A DNA stretch of 22,716 nt, taken from NCBI GenBank assembly GCA_964455375.1, contig CAYVXE010000071.1:1-22716 (forward strand). Direction: 5' to 3'. The stretch's first letter is position 1; the number at the start of each line of letters is the position of its first letter. Origin of the DNA: CAYVXE01 sp964455375 (GTDB lineage Bacteria; Zhuqueibacterota; Zhuqueibacteria; Oceanimicrobiales; Oceanimicrobiaceae). The notes under the pieces are model-generated. The model had not been told where the DNA came from. It saw nothing but the letters and a program-made list of their open reading frames with translations, and searched no databases. This document shows positions 14,860 through 22,716 of the stretch, piece by piece. The translations under genes were made by a program, and so were the position numbers.

Positions 14860-16180
14860 TAAACGGCTGTTTTTACCATTCCTTTGGACCATGTTGCTTT
14901 CGACAACGGGGCTAAGTGAATCCAATGGCACAGTACGAATCAACCTTCAGAAAGCCATCGATTTAGCTTTAAAAAACAATGAATCCATTCTCATTTCAAG
15001 AAACAATCTAAAAGATGCACATGCACAGATTCGTGAAGCCTGGGCTGACGCTCTACCGGAAATCAAATTAAGCGGACTCTACACTCGCAACTTCAAATTG
15101 CCGGTATTTTTCTTTCCCAATCCGAGCACCGGCGAGCAAACAGCCTTTCGTATCGGTTCAAGAAATTCTTATCTGCTGACTCTTTCGGTAGACCAGCCAC
15201 TATTTCAAGCCGGTAAAATTTCCGCAGGAATCAAGGCGGCCAATTATTTTAAAACTTTTTCCGCACAAGGATTAAGTGCTGTGGAATCAGATTTGGTGCT
15301 CAACACAAAGAAAGCCTTTTATCAGGTGCAATTAAACAAAAAATTATTGAAAATTAATCGACAGTCGCTACAGCAACAACTTGCTAACCTGAAAAACACC
15401 CGCAAACTTTTTGCACAGGGGCAGGTCTCCGAATTAGACACGCTTCGAGCCTGGGTAAAATATACCAACCTTCAACCGCAGGTTATTAAGAGTGAAAATG
15501 CTCTGGAAACTTCCAAAAACCAGTTGAAAGAAATAATGGGGTTAAATTTACAAAAAAATATTTTTATTGCAGAGGAGCTCACATTCGCAGCAGTAAATAT
15601 TCCAAAAATCGAAGAAATTCAACAATCAGCGCTGCGACAAAGACCGGAATTCAAACAGTTGCAATTACAGTCGAAAATATTGGAACAAAATATTGGTGTG
15701 AACCGGGCAGAATTATTTCCAAAACTCTTTTTAAACGGAACGTATCAAACCATCGCACAATCTGACAAGTATGATTTCGGTGATGGTTTTCAGTCCAGCA
15801 TCAGCGGTTCTGTACGGTTGGAATTTCCTCTTTTCAGTGGATTTCGAAAGTATGCAAAATTGCAACAAGCGAAGATCAACTATCAGAATTCGTTACATCA
15901 GACGGAGCAATTTAAGGATCAGATGTTAATCGATCTCTCATCTACTGTACTGAAAATCAAAGAGTCTGAAAAACGCGTCCAGGTCCAACAAAACGCAATT
16001 AAACAAGCCGAACGGGCGCTCTACATTTCACAGAAGCAATACAATGAAGGGGTCGGCACGCAACTCGAACTCGACGACGCCCTTTTGTCACTAAACATCA
16101 CCAGGTCAAACTATATTCAAGCCATCGTCGACTATAAAATTGCGGTAGCAGAATTGGACAAAGCAATCGGGAGACATTAA
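14852..16180 (+). CDS. TolC-family outer-membrane efflux channel
   Basis: A 442-aa outer-membrane factor that forms the exit duct of the tripartite pump. Residues 1 to about 22 are a signal peptide (FNKRLFLPFLWTMLLSTTG). The body shows the two-fold OEP pattern: INLQKAIDLALKNNESILISR near the start, long heptad-like alpha-barrel helices (about 140-215 and 350-410), and PEFKQLQLQSKILEQN opening the second half. YISQKQYNEGVGTQLELDDA near the C-terminus is typical. The start is ATG 14852, eight bases inside tetR, with AGAGGA just upstream; longer in-frame versions would lack the signal peptide at the N-terminus. Its stop abuts the adaptor ATG with no spacer. It shares the first four residues, MFNK, with the adaptor, probably by chance. 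Confidence 0.93.
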   Translation: MFNKRLFLPFLWTMLLSTTGLSESNGTVRINLQKAIDLALKNNESILISRNNLKDAHAQIREAWADALPEIKLSGLYTRNFKLPVFFFPNPSTGEQTAFRIGSRNSYLLTLSVDQPLFQAGKISAGIKAANYFKTFSAQGLSAVESDLVLNTKKAFYQVQLNKKLLKINRQSLQQQLANLKNTRKLFAQGQVSELDTLRAWVKYTNLQPQVIKSENALETSKNQLKEIMGLNLQKNIFIAEELTFAAVNIPKIEEIQQSALRQRPEFKQLQLQSKILEQNIGVNRAELFPKLFLNGTYQTIAQSDKYDFGDGFQSSISGSVRLEFPLFSGFRKYAKLQQAKINYQNSLHQTEQFKDQMLIDLSSTVLKIKESEKRVQVQQNAIKQAERALYISQKQYNEGVGTQLELDDALLSLNITRSNYIQAIVDYKIAVAELDKAIGRH

Positions 16181-17233
16181 ATGTTCAACAAGAAAAAAGT
16201 CAAAGCAGCGTTTTTCATTTTCCTCATTCCACTTAGCTTCATGGCATGCGGGAGTGACAAAGAAGATGCAGCAGGTGCAAACGGCAAATTAGAAAAAGCC
16301 TCCGACGTGGAAGTCTCAACGCTGCGACCTCAAAACTTTGAAGAATTCATAGACGTCACCGGGACGGTTAATGCAGATTTAAAAACAGTGGTCAGTGCGG
16401 AAGAACAAGGGGTCATCCAACGGTTCTTAAAAGAAAAGGGGGCCTGGGTACATCGTGGCGAGACAGTGGTCATCCTCAAAAGCAAGGTATTGCAGGCCAG
16501 TTACAACGAGGCTAAATCAACGTATCTGTTAAGCAAGGTGACGTATGAGCGACAGGCAAATTTATATAAAGACAACGTCATACCCGAACAGAAATATTTG
16601 GATTACAAATATTCTTACGAGCGTGACAAAGCGCGTTTCGATATGCTGGCAGCAAAACTGGAGAAAATGAAAATCAACAGTCCTTTCTCCGGATTCATCG
16701 ATGATAAACTTGTGGAAGTTGGTGAATTCATTCTTCCGGGAAAACCGCTCTTCCGCATTGTAAAGACGGATTATGTAAAAATTGCCGCCGGTGTTCCCGA
16801 GAATTATATTCTCGACGTCCGGAAAGGCACGCAGGCACAGATCACGTTTGATGTATTACCAGAGGAAACTCTCTCCGGGAAAATTACTTTCGTGGGACCA
16901 AGCATCAACAAAAGCACCCGGACCTTTCCCATTGAAATCAGATTAAAGAATCCTGGCGGTGAGCTAAAACCGCAAATGTTTGCCAACATAAAAATCAACA
17001 AATCGAATATTCAAAATGTCGTCGTTATCCCCAGAGATGCGATAATTGAAACGGAAAACAGCAAGATCGTTTTTACGGTAAATGGGGAAACCGCTCAGAA
17101 ACATCAAATTGAAATCGGCGGCGCTTACAATGACAAAATTTGGATTAAGAAGGGATTGAGCCCCGGCATGCAACTCATTATTGTGGGGCACCGGGATCTC
17201 GTCGACGGCGAAAGAATTACCATTCATCATTAG
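16181..17233 (+). CDS. RND efflux periplasmic adaptor (membrane fusion lipoprotein)
   Basis: A 350-aa adaptor linking the inner-membrane pump to the outer-membrane channel. It begins with a lipoprotein signal peptide: KKK, a hydrophobic core and FMAC, with the acylated Cys predicted at residue 23; the box is not ideal. The lipoyl/barrel-sandwich halves are near 62-98 (EEQGVIQRFLKEKGAWVHRG) and 163-192 (INSPFSGFIDDKLVEVGEFI). A short coiled-coil hairpin lies between them (about 100-160). A beta-barrel (about 195-275) and a membrane-proximal domain (PRDAIIETENSKIVFTVNG onward) follow. The short hairpin fits RND rather than ABC-type adaptors. It starts on the base after the tolC stop, and the RND gene follows after 37 bp. 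Confidence 0.93.
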   Translation: MFNKKKVKAAFFIFLIPLSFMACGSDKEDAAGANGKLEKASDVEVSTLRPQNFEEFIDVTGTVNADLKTVVSAEEQGVIQRFLKEKGAWVHRGETVVILKSKVLQASYNEAKSTYLLSKVTYERQANLYKDNVIPEQKYLDYKYSYERDKARFDMLAAKLEKMKINSPFSGFIDDKLVEVGEFILPGKPLFRIVKTDYVKIAAGVPENYILDVRKGTQAQITFDVLPEETLSGKITFVGPSINKSTRTFPIEIRLKNPGGELKPQMFANIKINKSNIQNVVVIPRDAIIETENSKIVFTVNGETAQKHQIEIGGAYNDKIWIKKGLSPGMQLIIVGHRDLVDGERITIHH

Positions 17234-17270
17234 TCCGAATCAATTCACGCAATTCTAAACGGAAAAACAG

Positions 17271-20200
17271 ATGAAACCGATAGATTTCTCTTTAACACAC
17301 AAACCAACCATCTTTGTTCTGGTGGTTATTTTAGTGATCATGGGGTTTATCTCATATAACACGTTACCAAGGGAATCCACGCCTTCCATTACCATTCCGA
17401 TTATTCTTGTCTCCACACCTTATTTCGGCGTTGCCCCCGGGGACATAGAAACACTGGTTACACAACCCATCGAAAAAAAACTCAAGGGAATTACCGATGT
17501 GAAGGAAATTCGTTCCACCTCCAGCGAAGGCATTTCTTCCATTGAGGTTGAATTTAACCCGGACATCGATATTGACGAGGCGCTACAAAAAGTTCGTGAT
17601 AAAGTGGATTTAGCAAAACCGGAAATTCCGGATGATGCTGAAGACCCGGTGATCAACGAAATTAATTTATCGGAATTTCCCATCATGCTGGTGAATATCT
17701 CCGGCGATTACGATTTGGTTAAGCTTAAAGAATTAGCCGAACAATTCGAAGATGAATTTGAAACGATCCCCGGCGTTCTGGACGTGACCATCAGCGGTGG
17801 GTTGGAACGCGAGGTCAAGGTAAATGTCGATCTGGAAAAACTAAAATACTACAACATCGCGTTTGAAGATATCATCGACACCATAAAAGATGAGAACAAA
17901 ACCATCCCCGGCGGTTCAATCGAAGTAGGAAACTTGAAATATCTGGTGAGAATTCCAGGAGAATTCAACAATGTAAGTATCATTCCAGGTCTGGTCGTTA
18001 AGACCATTGACCATACGCCAATTTATATCAAAGACATTGCAAACGTCGTCTACGGTTACAAAGAGAAAACAAGTTTATCCCGCGAAGGCGGCAAAAACTG
18101 TATTACGCTCCGTGTAAAAAAACGATCCGGTGCAAACCTGATCGCCATCTCCGACAAAGTAAAGGAAACCATCCGGGAAGATAAAAAGCATCTGCCTCAC
18201 GGCGTCAATATTTCAATTACAGCAGACCGTTCAAAGGAAATTCACCGCATGGTTTCAGAGCTGGAGAACAATATCATATCGGGTTTGTTCCTGGTTATCG
18301 GGGTTCTTTTTGCCTTTCTCGGTTTCCGGAATTCACTGTTTGTAGCTGTGGCGATCCCTTTTTCGATGCTCATTTCTTTTATTGTCATCCAGGCGATGGG
18401 CTACACCCTCAACATGATCGTCCTGTTCAGCCTGATCCTTGCCCTGGGTATGTTAGTTGACAATGCAATCGTCCTGGTGGAAAATATTTATCGTCACCGG
18501 GAAGAGGGTTACAGTGCCTTTGAAGCTGCCAAAAAGGGGGCACATGAAATTGCGGAAGCAATTACGGCCAGCACGGTAACCACTTTGTGTGCTTTTGCCC
18601 CAATGATTTTTTGGCCGGGTATAATGGGCGAATTTATGAGCTATTTACCCATCACACTGATTATCACGCTCACATCTTCGTTGTTTGTTGCTTTCACATT
18701 CAACCCCGTCATTTGTGAAGTGTTCATGAAAGTAGCTTCGAAAAAGGAAGAGCACAAATATTTTAACAAACTCTTAGGAAAGTATGAACGCCTCCTGAAA
18801 ATTGCATTAAAATACAGTGGACGCAGCATTGCTCTTTCCTTTGGATTTCTATTCCTGACCGCGGTTCTTTATGCTTTTTTAGGAAAAGGGGTTGAATTTT
18901 TCCCGGATGTTGAACCCGCACAGATCATGGTCAATATCACAGCTCCCACCGGTACGCGGCTGGAAGAGTCCGACAGAATCATGAAGCAGGTGGAAGCAAA
19001 AATGCCTGCTTACGCACAGGACATCAAAAGTTATGTGGCCAATGTCGGTGCTGAAGGTGCCGGTGGTAACATGAATTTTTCACGCGGTGGCGGTGGCACG
19101 CCGCATAAAAGCACCCTGACCGTTGAATTTGTGGACAGAGAGAAGAGGCACCAATCATCCGAGACAACCATGCAGGAGATCCGTCGTGACATCGAACATA
19201 TCCCTGGTGCAAGAATCGAAGTGAACAAGCCTGCTACGGGACCGCCAACCGGACCGCCGATCAATGTGGAATTATCCGGAGACAATTTCCATGTGCTCGG
19301 AAACCTCGCCTCCGAAATTCGCAGAAACATCAAATCAATTCCCGGATTAGTTGATTTAAAAGACGATTATGATAAAGGACGCCCGGAATTAAAAATCCAT
19401 ATCGACCGGGAAAAAGCTGCCTTGCATGATTTAACGACCTCAAAAATTGCATCGACAGTCCGTACCGCCATTTACGGGACCGAGGCCAGCAAATACCGCA
19501 TCGCCGATGATGAATACGACATTACGGTGCGTTTAAAAAAGCAGACCCGCAACCGTCTTGACGTCTTAAAGGATATTACCATCTTTCATGAAGGTACTCA
19601 AATACCCCTTGTTTCCATTGCAGATTTTGAATTTTCCGGTGGGTTCACATCCATAAAACATAAAGACTTAAAACGCGTTGTCACAATTTCGGGACATGTC
19701 TCCAAACGTCTGGCCAATGATGTATTAAAGGACGTGCAGGATAAAATTTCCACCTTCCCATTACCACCGGGCTACACCATCAAATATACAGGTGAAAATA
19801 AGGATCAGGAAGAAAGTAAAGACTTTCTCAGCCATGCTTTCCTCATTGCAATTTTTTTAATTTTTCTCGTTCTGGTCTATGAATTCAATTCAGTAGTGGT
19901 ACCATTTGTCATCCTCGTGTCTGTAGTACTTTCGTTGATTGGCGTGTTCTGGGGTCTCATCATCACACGGCTGCCTTTTGGTATCCTGATGACCGGTATC
20001 GGAGTCATCAGTTTAGCAGGCGTAGTGGTAAACAATGCGATTGTGCTCATCGATTATATCCAGCAGCTCAGAGAAAAAGGCATTCCTAAAATCGAAGCCA
20101 TCATCATTGGCGGCAAAACCAGATTGCGCCCGGTTCTGCTCACTGCCATCACCACCATTCTCGGTTTAATCCCTTTAACCACAGGACTTAATTTTGATTT

Positions 20201-20432
20201 CAGACATTTCAGATTTGACATCGGCGGTGAAAGCTCACAGTGGTGGGGCCCCATGGGAGTAGCCGTTATTTTTGGTTTAGCCGTGGCCACTTTTCTCACG
20301 CTCATCGTTGTACCCGTCGTTTACGCCATTCTCGACAACTGGAGTGAAAAATTTCAACACACGTTCAATTCAAAAATGAATGGTGAAATGATTGAGCAAA
20401 CGGTAGAACAGGTCGAAATCAGTAAGGTATAA
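17271..20432 (+). CDS. RND-family efflux transporter permease
   Basis: A 1053-aa inner-membrane pump with the standard duplicated layout: TM1 (about 10-30), a large periplasmic porter loop, TM2-6 (about 335-485), TM7 (about 520-537), a second porter loop and TM8-12 (about 853-1030). It is proton-driven and exports substrates through the adaptor and TolC. In TM4 the AcrB Asp407/Asp408 pair is D397-N398 (GMLVDNAIVLVENIY). In TM10 the AcrB Lys940 position is N921 (VVVNNAIVLIDY), so the proton relay differs from the AcrB type. Such DN/NN forms occur in other RND branches. A glycine-rich stretch (about 593-609) and GPPTGPP lie in the second porter loop. The substrate cannot be told from sequence. 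The start ATG is 17271, with a weak purine-rich site before it. Confidence 0.95.
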   Translation: MKPIDFSLTHKPTIFVLVVILVIMGFISYNTLPRESTPSITIPIILVSTPYFGVAPGDIETLVTQPIEKKLKGITDVKEIRSTSSEGISSIEVEFNPDIDIDEALQKVRDKVDLAKPEIPDDAEDPVINEINLSEFPIMLVNISGDYDLVKLKELAEQFEDEFETIPGVLDVTISGGLEREVKVNVDLEKLKYYNIAFEDIIDTIKDENKTIPGGSIEVGNLKYLVRIPGEFNNVSIIPGLVVKTIDHTPIYIKDIANVVYGYKEKTSLSREGGKNCITLRVKKRSGANLIAISDKVKETIREDKKHLPHGVNISITADRSKEIHRMVSELENNIISGLFLVIGVLFAFLGFRNSLFVAVAIPFSMLISFIVIQAMGYTLNMIVLFSLILALGMLVDNAIVLVENIYRHREEGYSAFEAAKKGAHEIAEAITASTVTTLCAFAPMIFWPGIMGEFMSYLPITLIITLTSSLFVAFTFNPVICEVFMKVASKKEEHKYFNKLLGKYERLLKIALKYSGRSIALSFGFLFLTAVLYAFLGKGVEFFPDVEPAQIMVNITAPTGTRLEESDRIMKQVEAKMPAYAQDIKSYVANVGAEGAGGNMNFSRGGGGTPHKSTLTVEFVDREKRHQSSETTMQEIRRDIEHIPGARIEVNKPATGPPTGPPINVELSGDNFHVLGNLASEIRRNIKSIPGLVDLKDDYDKGRPELKIHIDREKAALHDLTTSKIASTVRTAIYGTEASKYRIADDEYDITVRLKKQTRNRLDVLKDITIFHEGTQIPLVSIADFEFSGGFTSIKHKDLKRVVTISGHVSKRLANDVLKDVQDKISTFPLPPGYTIKYTGENKDQEESKDFLSHAFLIAIFLIFLVLVYEFNSVVVPFVILVSVVLSLIGVFWGLIITRLPFGILMTGIGVISLAGVVVNNAIVLIDYIQQLREKGIPKIEAIIIGGKTRLRPVLLTAITTILGLIPLTTGLNFDFRHFRFDIGGESSQWWGPMGVAVIFGLAVATFLTLIVVPVVYAILDNWSEKFQHTFNSKMNGEMIEQTVEQVEISKV

Positions 20433-20528
20433 AGGTTATTATTGGGGAAACAAATCCTTATTCCTGTCGTCTGAATAATAAGACAACATTCATTTTATTC
20501 ATTGGTACAATTCAATCGGGAGGGAAAA

Positions 20529-20798
20529 ATGGAACTGGCAGTTATTTTACTTCTTTTCGGCGGCTTTTTGTTGTTTTTTAAATTAGTTGCCATCGTGTTC
20601 AAAACCGGTGTGTTCATCCTGACCATCCCATTTCAAATACTTGGAGCTGTCTTCGGGGTCGTCATATTCGTTCTATTCCTTCCGGTAATTCTAACCGCCG
20701 GCGTATTAACCGCAGTATTTGCACCATTTTTTATTTTCGGACCTTTTCTGCCATTTTTACTGGTGCTGTTCGGTTTATATTTAATTGTCAAAAAATAG
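20529..20798 (+). CDS. Small hydrophobic membrane protein
   Basis: An 89-aa protein that is almost entirely hydrophobic, with three likely membrane helices (about residues 2-20, 24-50 and 56-86). There are few charged residues: an N-terminal Glu, one or two internal Lys, and the C-terminal KK. No family is recognised. The start at 20529 is well supported by GGGAGGG just upstream; an upstream TTG at 20502 would add a polar tail without support. It lies 96 bp after the RND gene on the same strand and just before the large hairpin at 20808-20868, so it may be the last gene of the efflux operon or a separate unit. No function can be claimed. Confidence 0.75.
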   Translation: MELAVILLLFGGFLLFFKLVAIVFKTGVFILTIPFQILGAVFGVVIFVLFLPVILTAGVLTAVFAPFFIFGPFLPFLLVLFGLYLIVKK

Positions 20799-20800
20799 AT

Positions 20801-20868
20801 ATAAAAAAAACCGAGAGTTTATACATCTGGAATTAGGGGAGTTACCAGATGTATATTCCACTCGGTTT
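20801..20868 (-). terminator. Long nested hairpin, minus-strand terminator
   Basis: AAACCGAG (20808-20815) pairs with CTCGGTTT (20861-20868), and inside it TATACATCTGG (20820-20830) pairs with CCAGATGTATA (20845-20855). A 4/5-base internal loop separates the two stems and the apical loop is 14 nt. On the minus strand the stem is followed by eight T, a classic Rho-independent terminator for the Omp85 gene, 252 bp after its stop. On the plus strand it follows the small membrane gene by 9 bp but lacks a T tract. Confidence 0.7.
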
Positions 20869-21120
20869 CACGTTCATAAAGACAATTTTCGTGCCATTGT
20901 TCTATTTACGTAACAAACGGTTAAGATTTCCTTGTAGTCACTTTATTATCAAAAACTTATCTCGTATTACGACAACTCACTTTTTTAACCCATTAAAGCT
21001 CTTTCCAACTGGAATGGTTTCAATATTAAACCTCATGGTTTCATTTTGAAACCATAGCTCTCCGGTCTCTAAAATGACAGATCAACTCAAGAATCAGTAA
21101 CTGAAGTATCATTCAGATTA
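20869..21120. other. Non-coding 3' region downstream of the Omp85-family gene
   Basis: No gene is supported; the open frame at 20849-21049 starts inside the terminator hairpin and has no family features. The stretch is AT-rich and contains only the ATGGTTTCA repeats at 21014-21055. Confidence 0.5.
21014..21055. repeat. ATGGTTTCA direct copy and 9-bp inverted repeat
   Basis: ATGGTTTCA occurs at 21014-21022 and 21035-21043; the second copy pairs with TGAAACCAT at 21047-21055 across a 3-base loop. It lies 66 bp beyond the minus-strand Omp85 stop. No T tract follows, so it is more likely an RNA processing or stability hairpin, or an alternative-pairing switch, than a terminator. Confidence 0.45.
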
Positions 21121-22716
21121 TCAGTTTATTGAAAACACCTGGTCAACGCCAATTGACACGGCGAAACCACCGCCATTGAGCGCCCAGGCGAAATCTATTC
21201 GACCGACACGGGAATCGGGCGATTTGGTATAACCCAGTCTGAAACCGGCACCAATACTATAATTCAAATCATTAAAATTAATATTTTGACCGGTAGGCCA
21301 AACATTTCCAGCGTCCACAAAAACCACACCCCCAAGCGCAACGGTGAGAAAATTGACATCTGAGAAGAAACGATCCTCCATGTTAATAAGAAATCTCTTG
21401 TTGCCGGAAAACTGACGTGATGGAAAACCGCGTAAACCGGAATCTCCTCCCAGCAAAAATTGTCTAGTTGCCTCCAAACCCTTCCCATGATCGAACGCCA
21501 TATTGAACGCAAGCGTTTGCCGCCACAGGCGTTTATTGTAATACTGAAACCTCAATGATGTGATCGTATCTTTTTCAAACAAGGTTCGAAAAGAGATAAC
21601 TGCAAAAACATACTGGTCAGAAAGAATCTCATGTGCCTCTCTATGCCGAAAGGCGGCCTCAAAACGTTTAACACCGCTCGGTACCGGTAACCCTGTTCGG
21701 CCAAAACTCAGCGACGTTATCCTGCCAAGAGTTAAATCTTCAACACGTTGAAATTTATCTAATCTGGTTTCCTTTTTAAACAAAATACTTTCCCGAGTCA
21801 AGCCAAGAGTCAAACTGTGAATTAATTCATCATCGGGAACCGGAGATGTTGTACGTTCACCCAGGGCCGAGAAATTACGATTTCTGAACGTGTAACTCAA
21901 CTGCAGCCGCTTCTTACGGAACCGTGACCCATACGCCCGCGCCGCAAATATCGTAAGACGCTGTGATTGCAATTTCACCCGGCTCGTTTCTAAGCTCTCG
22001 GAAAAAAGACGAATTGTTTCATCATTCACGGAAGCGGATGTGCCCCAGGCCCATTTTGTATCGAGAGCATAAAACGGCCGCACCACCCGTGCGGAAATAT
22101 TTTTGAGAAACGGGCCGCGAATCAATGTTTCACGGGTAGTCCAACGGCTGCCAAACAGTTGGGGATCTGTGTGCCGGAATGTAAAGCGGGTTCCCTCCCC
22201 CACTTCATGCCGTATCTCACCGAACAGCCTCTTGCCGCGGCCAAGGAAATTGAATTCCTCCAGCGCACCGCCATAAATCGTCCGACCGGGATTTTTTGTG
22301 AAAATGTAAGAGAGCAACGTCGACCACTGATCCTGGGTCACGACTTGCACATCTACGGAATCTTTTGATCGATTGGCAAGCGTTATGTTGGCACTGCCCA
22401 GATATGGCAAACGGCGCAATATGCGTTCGCTTTCAGCCAGCAATTCGGGGTCATATTTATCTCCTGCCTTGAACAGCAAATCCCGCCGAATCACCGTTTC
22501 CCTGGTCACGGCATGCAGGTCGTTTGCCCATCTGTAAAGGAACGCCGGATTCCCGGGAATGGGTACAAAAACATCTTTGCGGAAAATTTGAATGCGGTGG
22601 ATGGTTTTTGAAGTATCGGATTGGCTATTTCCAAACCCGAAAACTGCGGGTGTGAACCAACATGCCAGGACCTGCAGAAAAACGAGTGCAAAAACGGTTC
22701 GGTTAATTCTCTTCAT
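21121..22716 (-). CDS. BamA/TamA (Omp85) family outer-membrane protein with one POTRA domain
   Basis: A 531-aa outer-membrane barrel protein. The start codon is at the window edge (22714-22716); the following KRINRTVFALVFLQVLACWF is a signal peptide, so this is probably the true start, though no upstream site can be seen. One POTRA-like domain is visible at about residues 70-130 (ETVIRRDLLFKAGDKYDPEL, RILRRLPYLGSANI), fewer than BamA's five or TamA's three. The remainder is beta-strand rich, with the Omp85 motif LGGDSGLRGFPSRQFSG (RGF, residues about 430-440) and a terminal strand ending in VDQVFSIN rather than the usual aromatic residue. It may insert or secrete outer-membrane or surface proteins or lipids; the cargo is unknown. 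It converges on the small membrane gene. Confidence 0.88.
   Translation of the reverse strand: MKRINRTVFALVFLQVLACWFTPAVFGFGNSQSDTSKTIHRIQIFRKDVFVPIPGNPAFLYRWANDLHAVTRETVIRRDLLFKAGDKYDPELLAESERILRRLPYLGSANITLANRSKDSVDVQVVTQDQWSTLLSYIFTKNPGRTIYGGALEEFNFLGRGKRLFGEIRHEVGEGTRFTFRHTDPQLFGSRWTTRETLIRGPFLKNISARVVRPFYALDTKWAWGTSASVNDETIRLFSESLETSRVKLQSQRLTIFAARAYGSRFRKKRLQLSYTFRNRNFSALGERTTSPVPDDELIHSLTLGLTRESILFKKETRLDKFQRVEDLTLGRITSLSFGRTGLPVPSGVKRFEAAFRHREAHEILSDQYVFAVISFRTLFEKDTITSLRFQYYNKRLWRQTLAFNMAFDHGKGLEATRQFLLGGDSGLRGFPSRQFSGNKRFLINMEDRFFSDVNFLTVALGGVVFVDAGNVWPTGQNINFNDLNYSIGAGFRLGYTKSPDSRVGRIDFAWALNGGGFAVSIGVDQVFSIN

Noticed and set aside
19031..19333. Antisense open frame within the RND gene
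   Set aside because: It follows from the glycine-rich coding composition of the RND porter loop and has no ribosome site or recognisable domain.

Overview
The window looks like a bacterial chromosome scaffold, probably metagenome-assembled, because it carries an exact 100-N gap at 10266-10365. It encodes a diderm: there is a BamA/TamA-type outer-membrane protein, a TolC-type channel, an RND pump and a lipoprotein adaptor. The mix of a DUF3467 protein, a short ArgH variant, many TPR proteins and moderate-to-low GC fits an FCB-group lineage (Calditrichaeota/KSB1-like). That placement is inference from gene content; there is no rRNA or other marker here to fix the taxonomy, and I found no tRNA, CRISPR array, transposase or prophage gene.

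Left part (1-8200). A 5'-truncated Ser/Thr-kinase-like gene, with the catalytic HRD Asp replaced by Asn, meets polA stop-to-stop. polA is divergent from a DUF3467 gene that has a good sigma70-like promoter. A 660-bp non-coding stretch with decayed palindromes follows, then a 604-aa protein with a methyltransferase-like C-terminal half. That gene converges on a zinc-ribbon/TM/TPR gene, with a stem-loop between them that fits termination of the minus-strand gene. plsY (acyl-phosphate:glycerol-3-phosphate acyltransferase) lies upstream on the same strand.

Middle part (8200-11560). An exported TPR protein ends in a parvulin-like domain that lacks both conserved histidines. Next comes a methyltransferase pseudogene (frameshifted, with the middle of the fold deleted), the assembly gap, and a family-2 glycosyltransferase cut off by the gap. 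About 730 bp of non-coding DNA then carries a cluster of 8-2-8 palindromes, each abutted by TGTAG; two of them form inverted, REPIN-like pairs. This is the most unusual structure in the window.

Right part (11560-22716). argG-argH is a two-gene operon for the last two steps of arginine synthesis. A tightly packed tetR-tolC-adaptor-RND operon follows, encoding a tripartite efflux pump with its own regulator. Its promoter overlaps two operator-like repeats, suggesting autorepression. A small hydrophobic membrane protein follows. A long nested hairpin with a T tract on the minus strand separates it from a convergent one-POTRA Omp85-family gene whose start codon is at the window edge.
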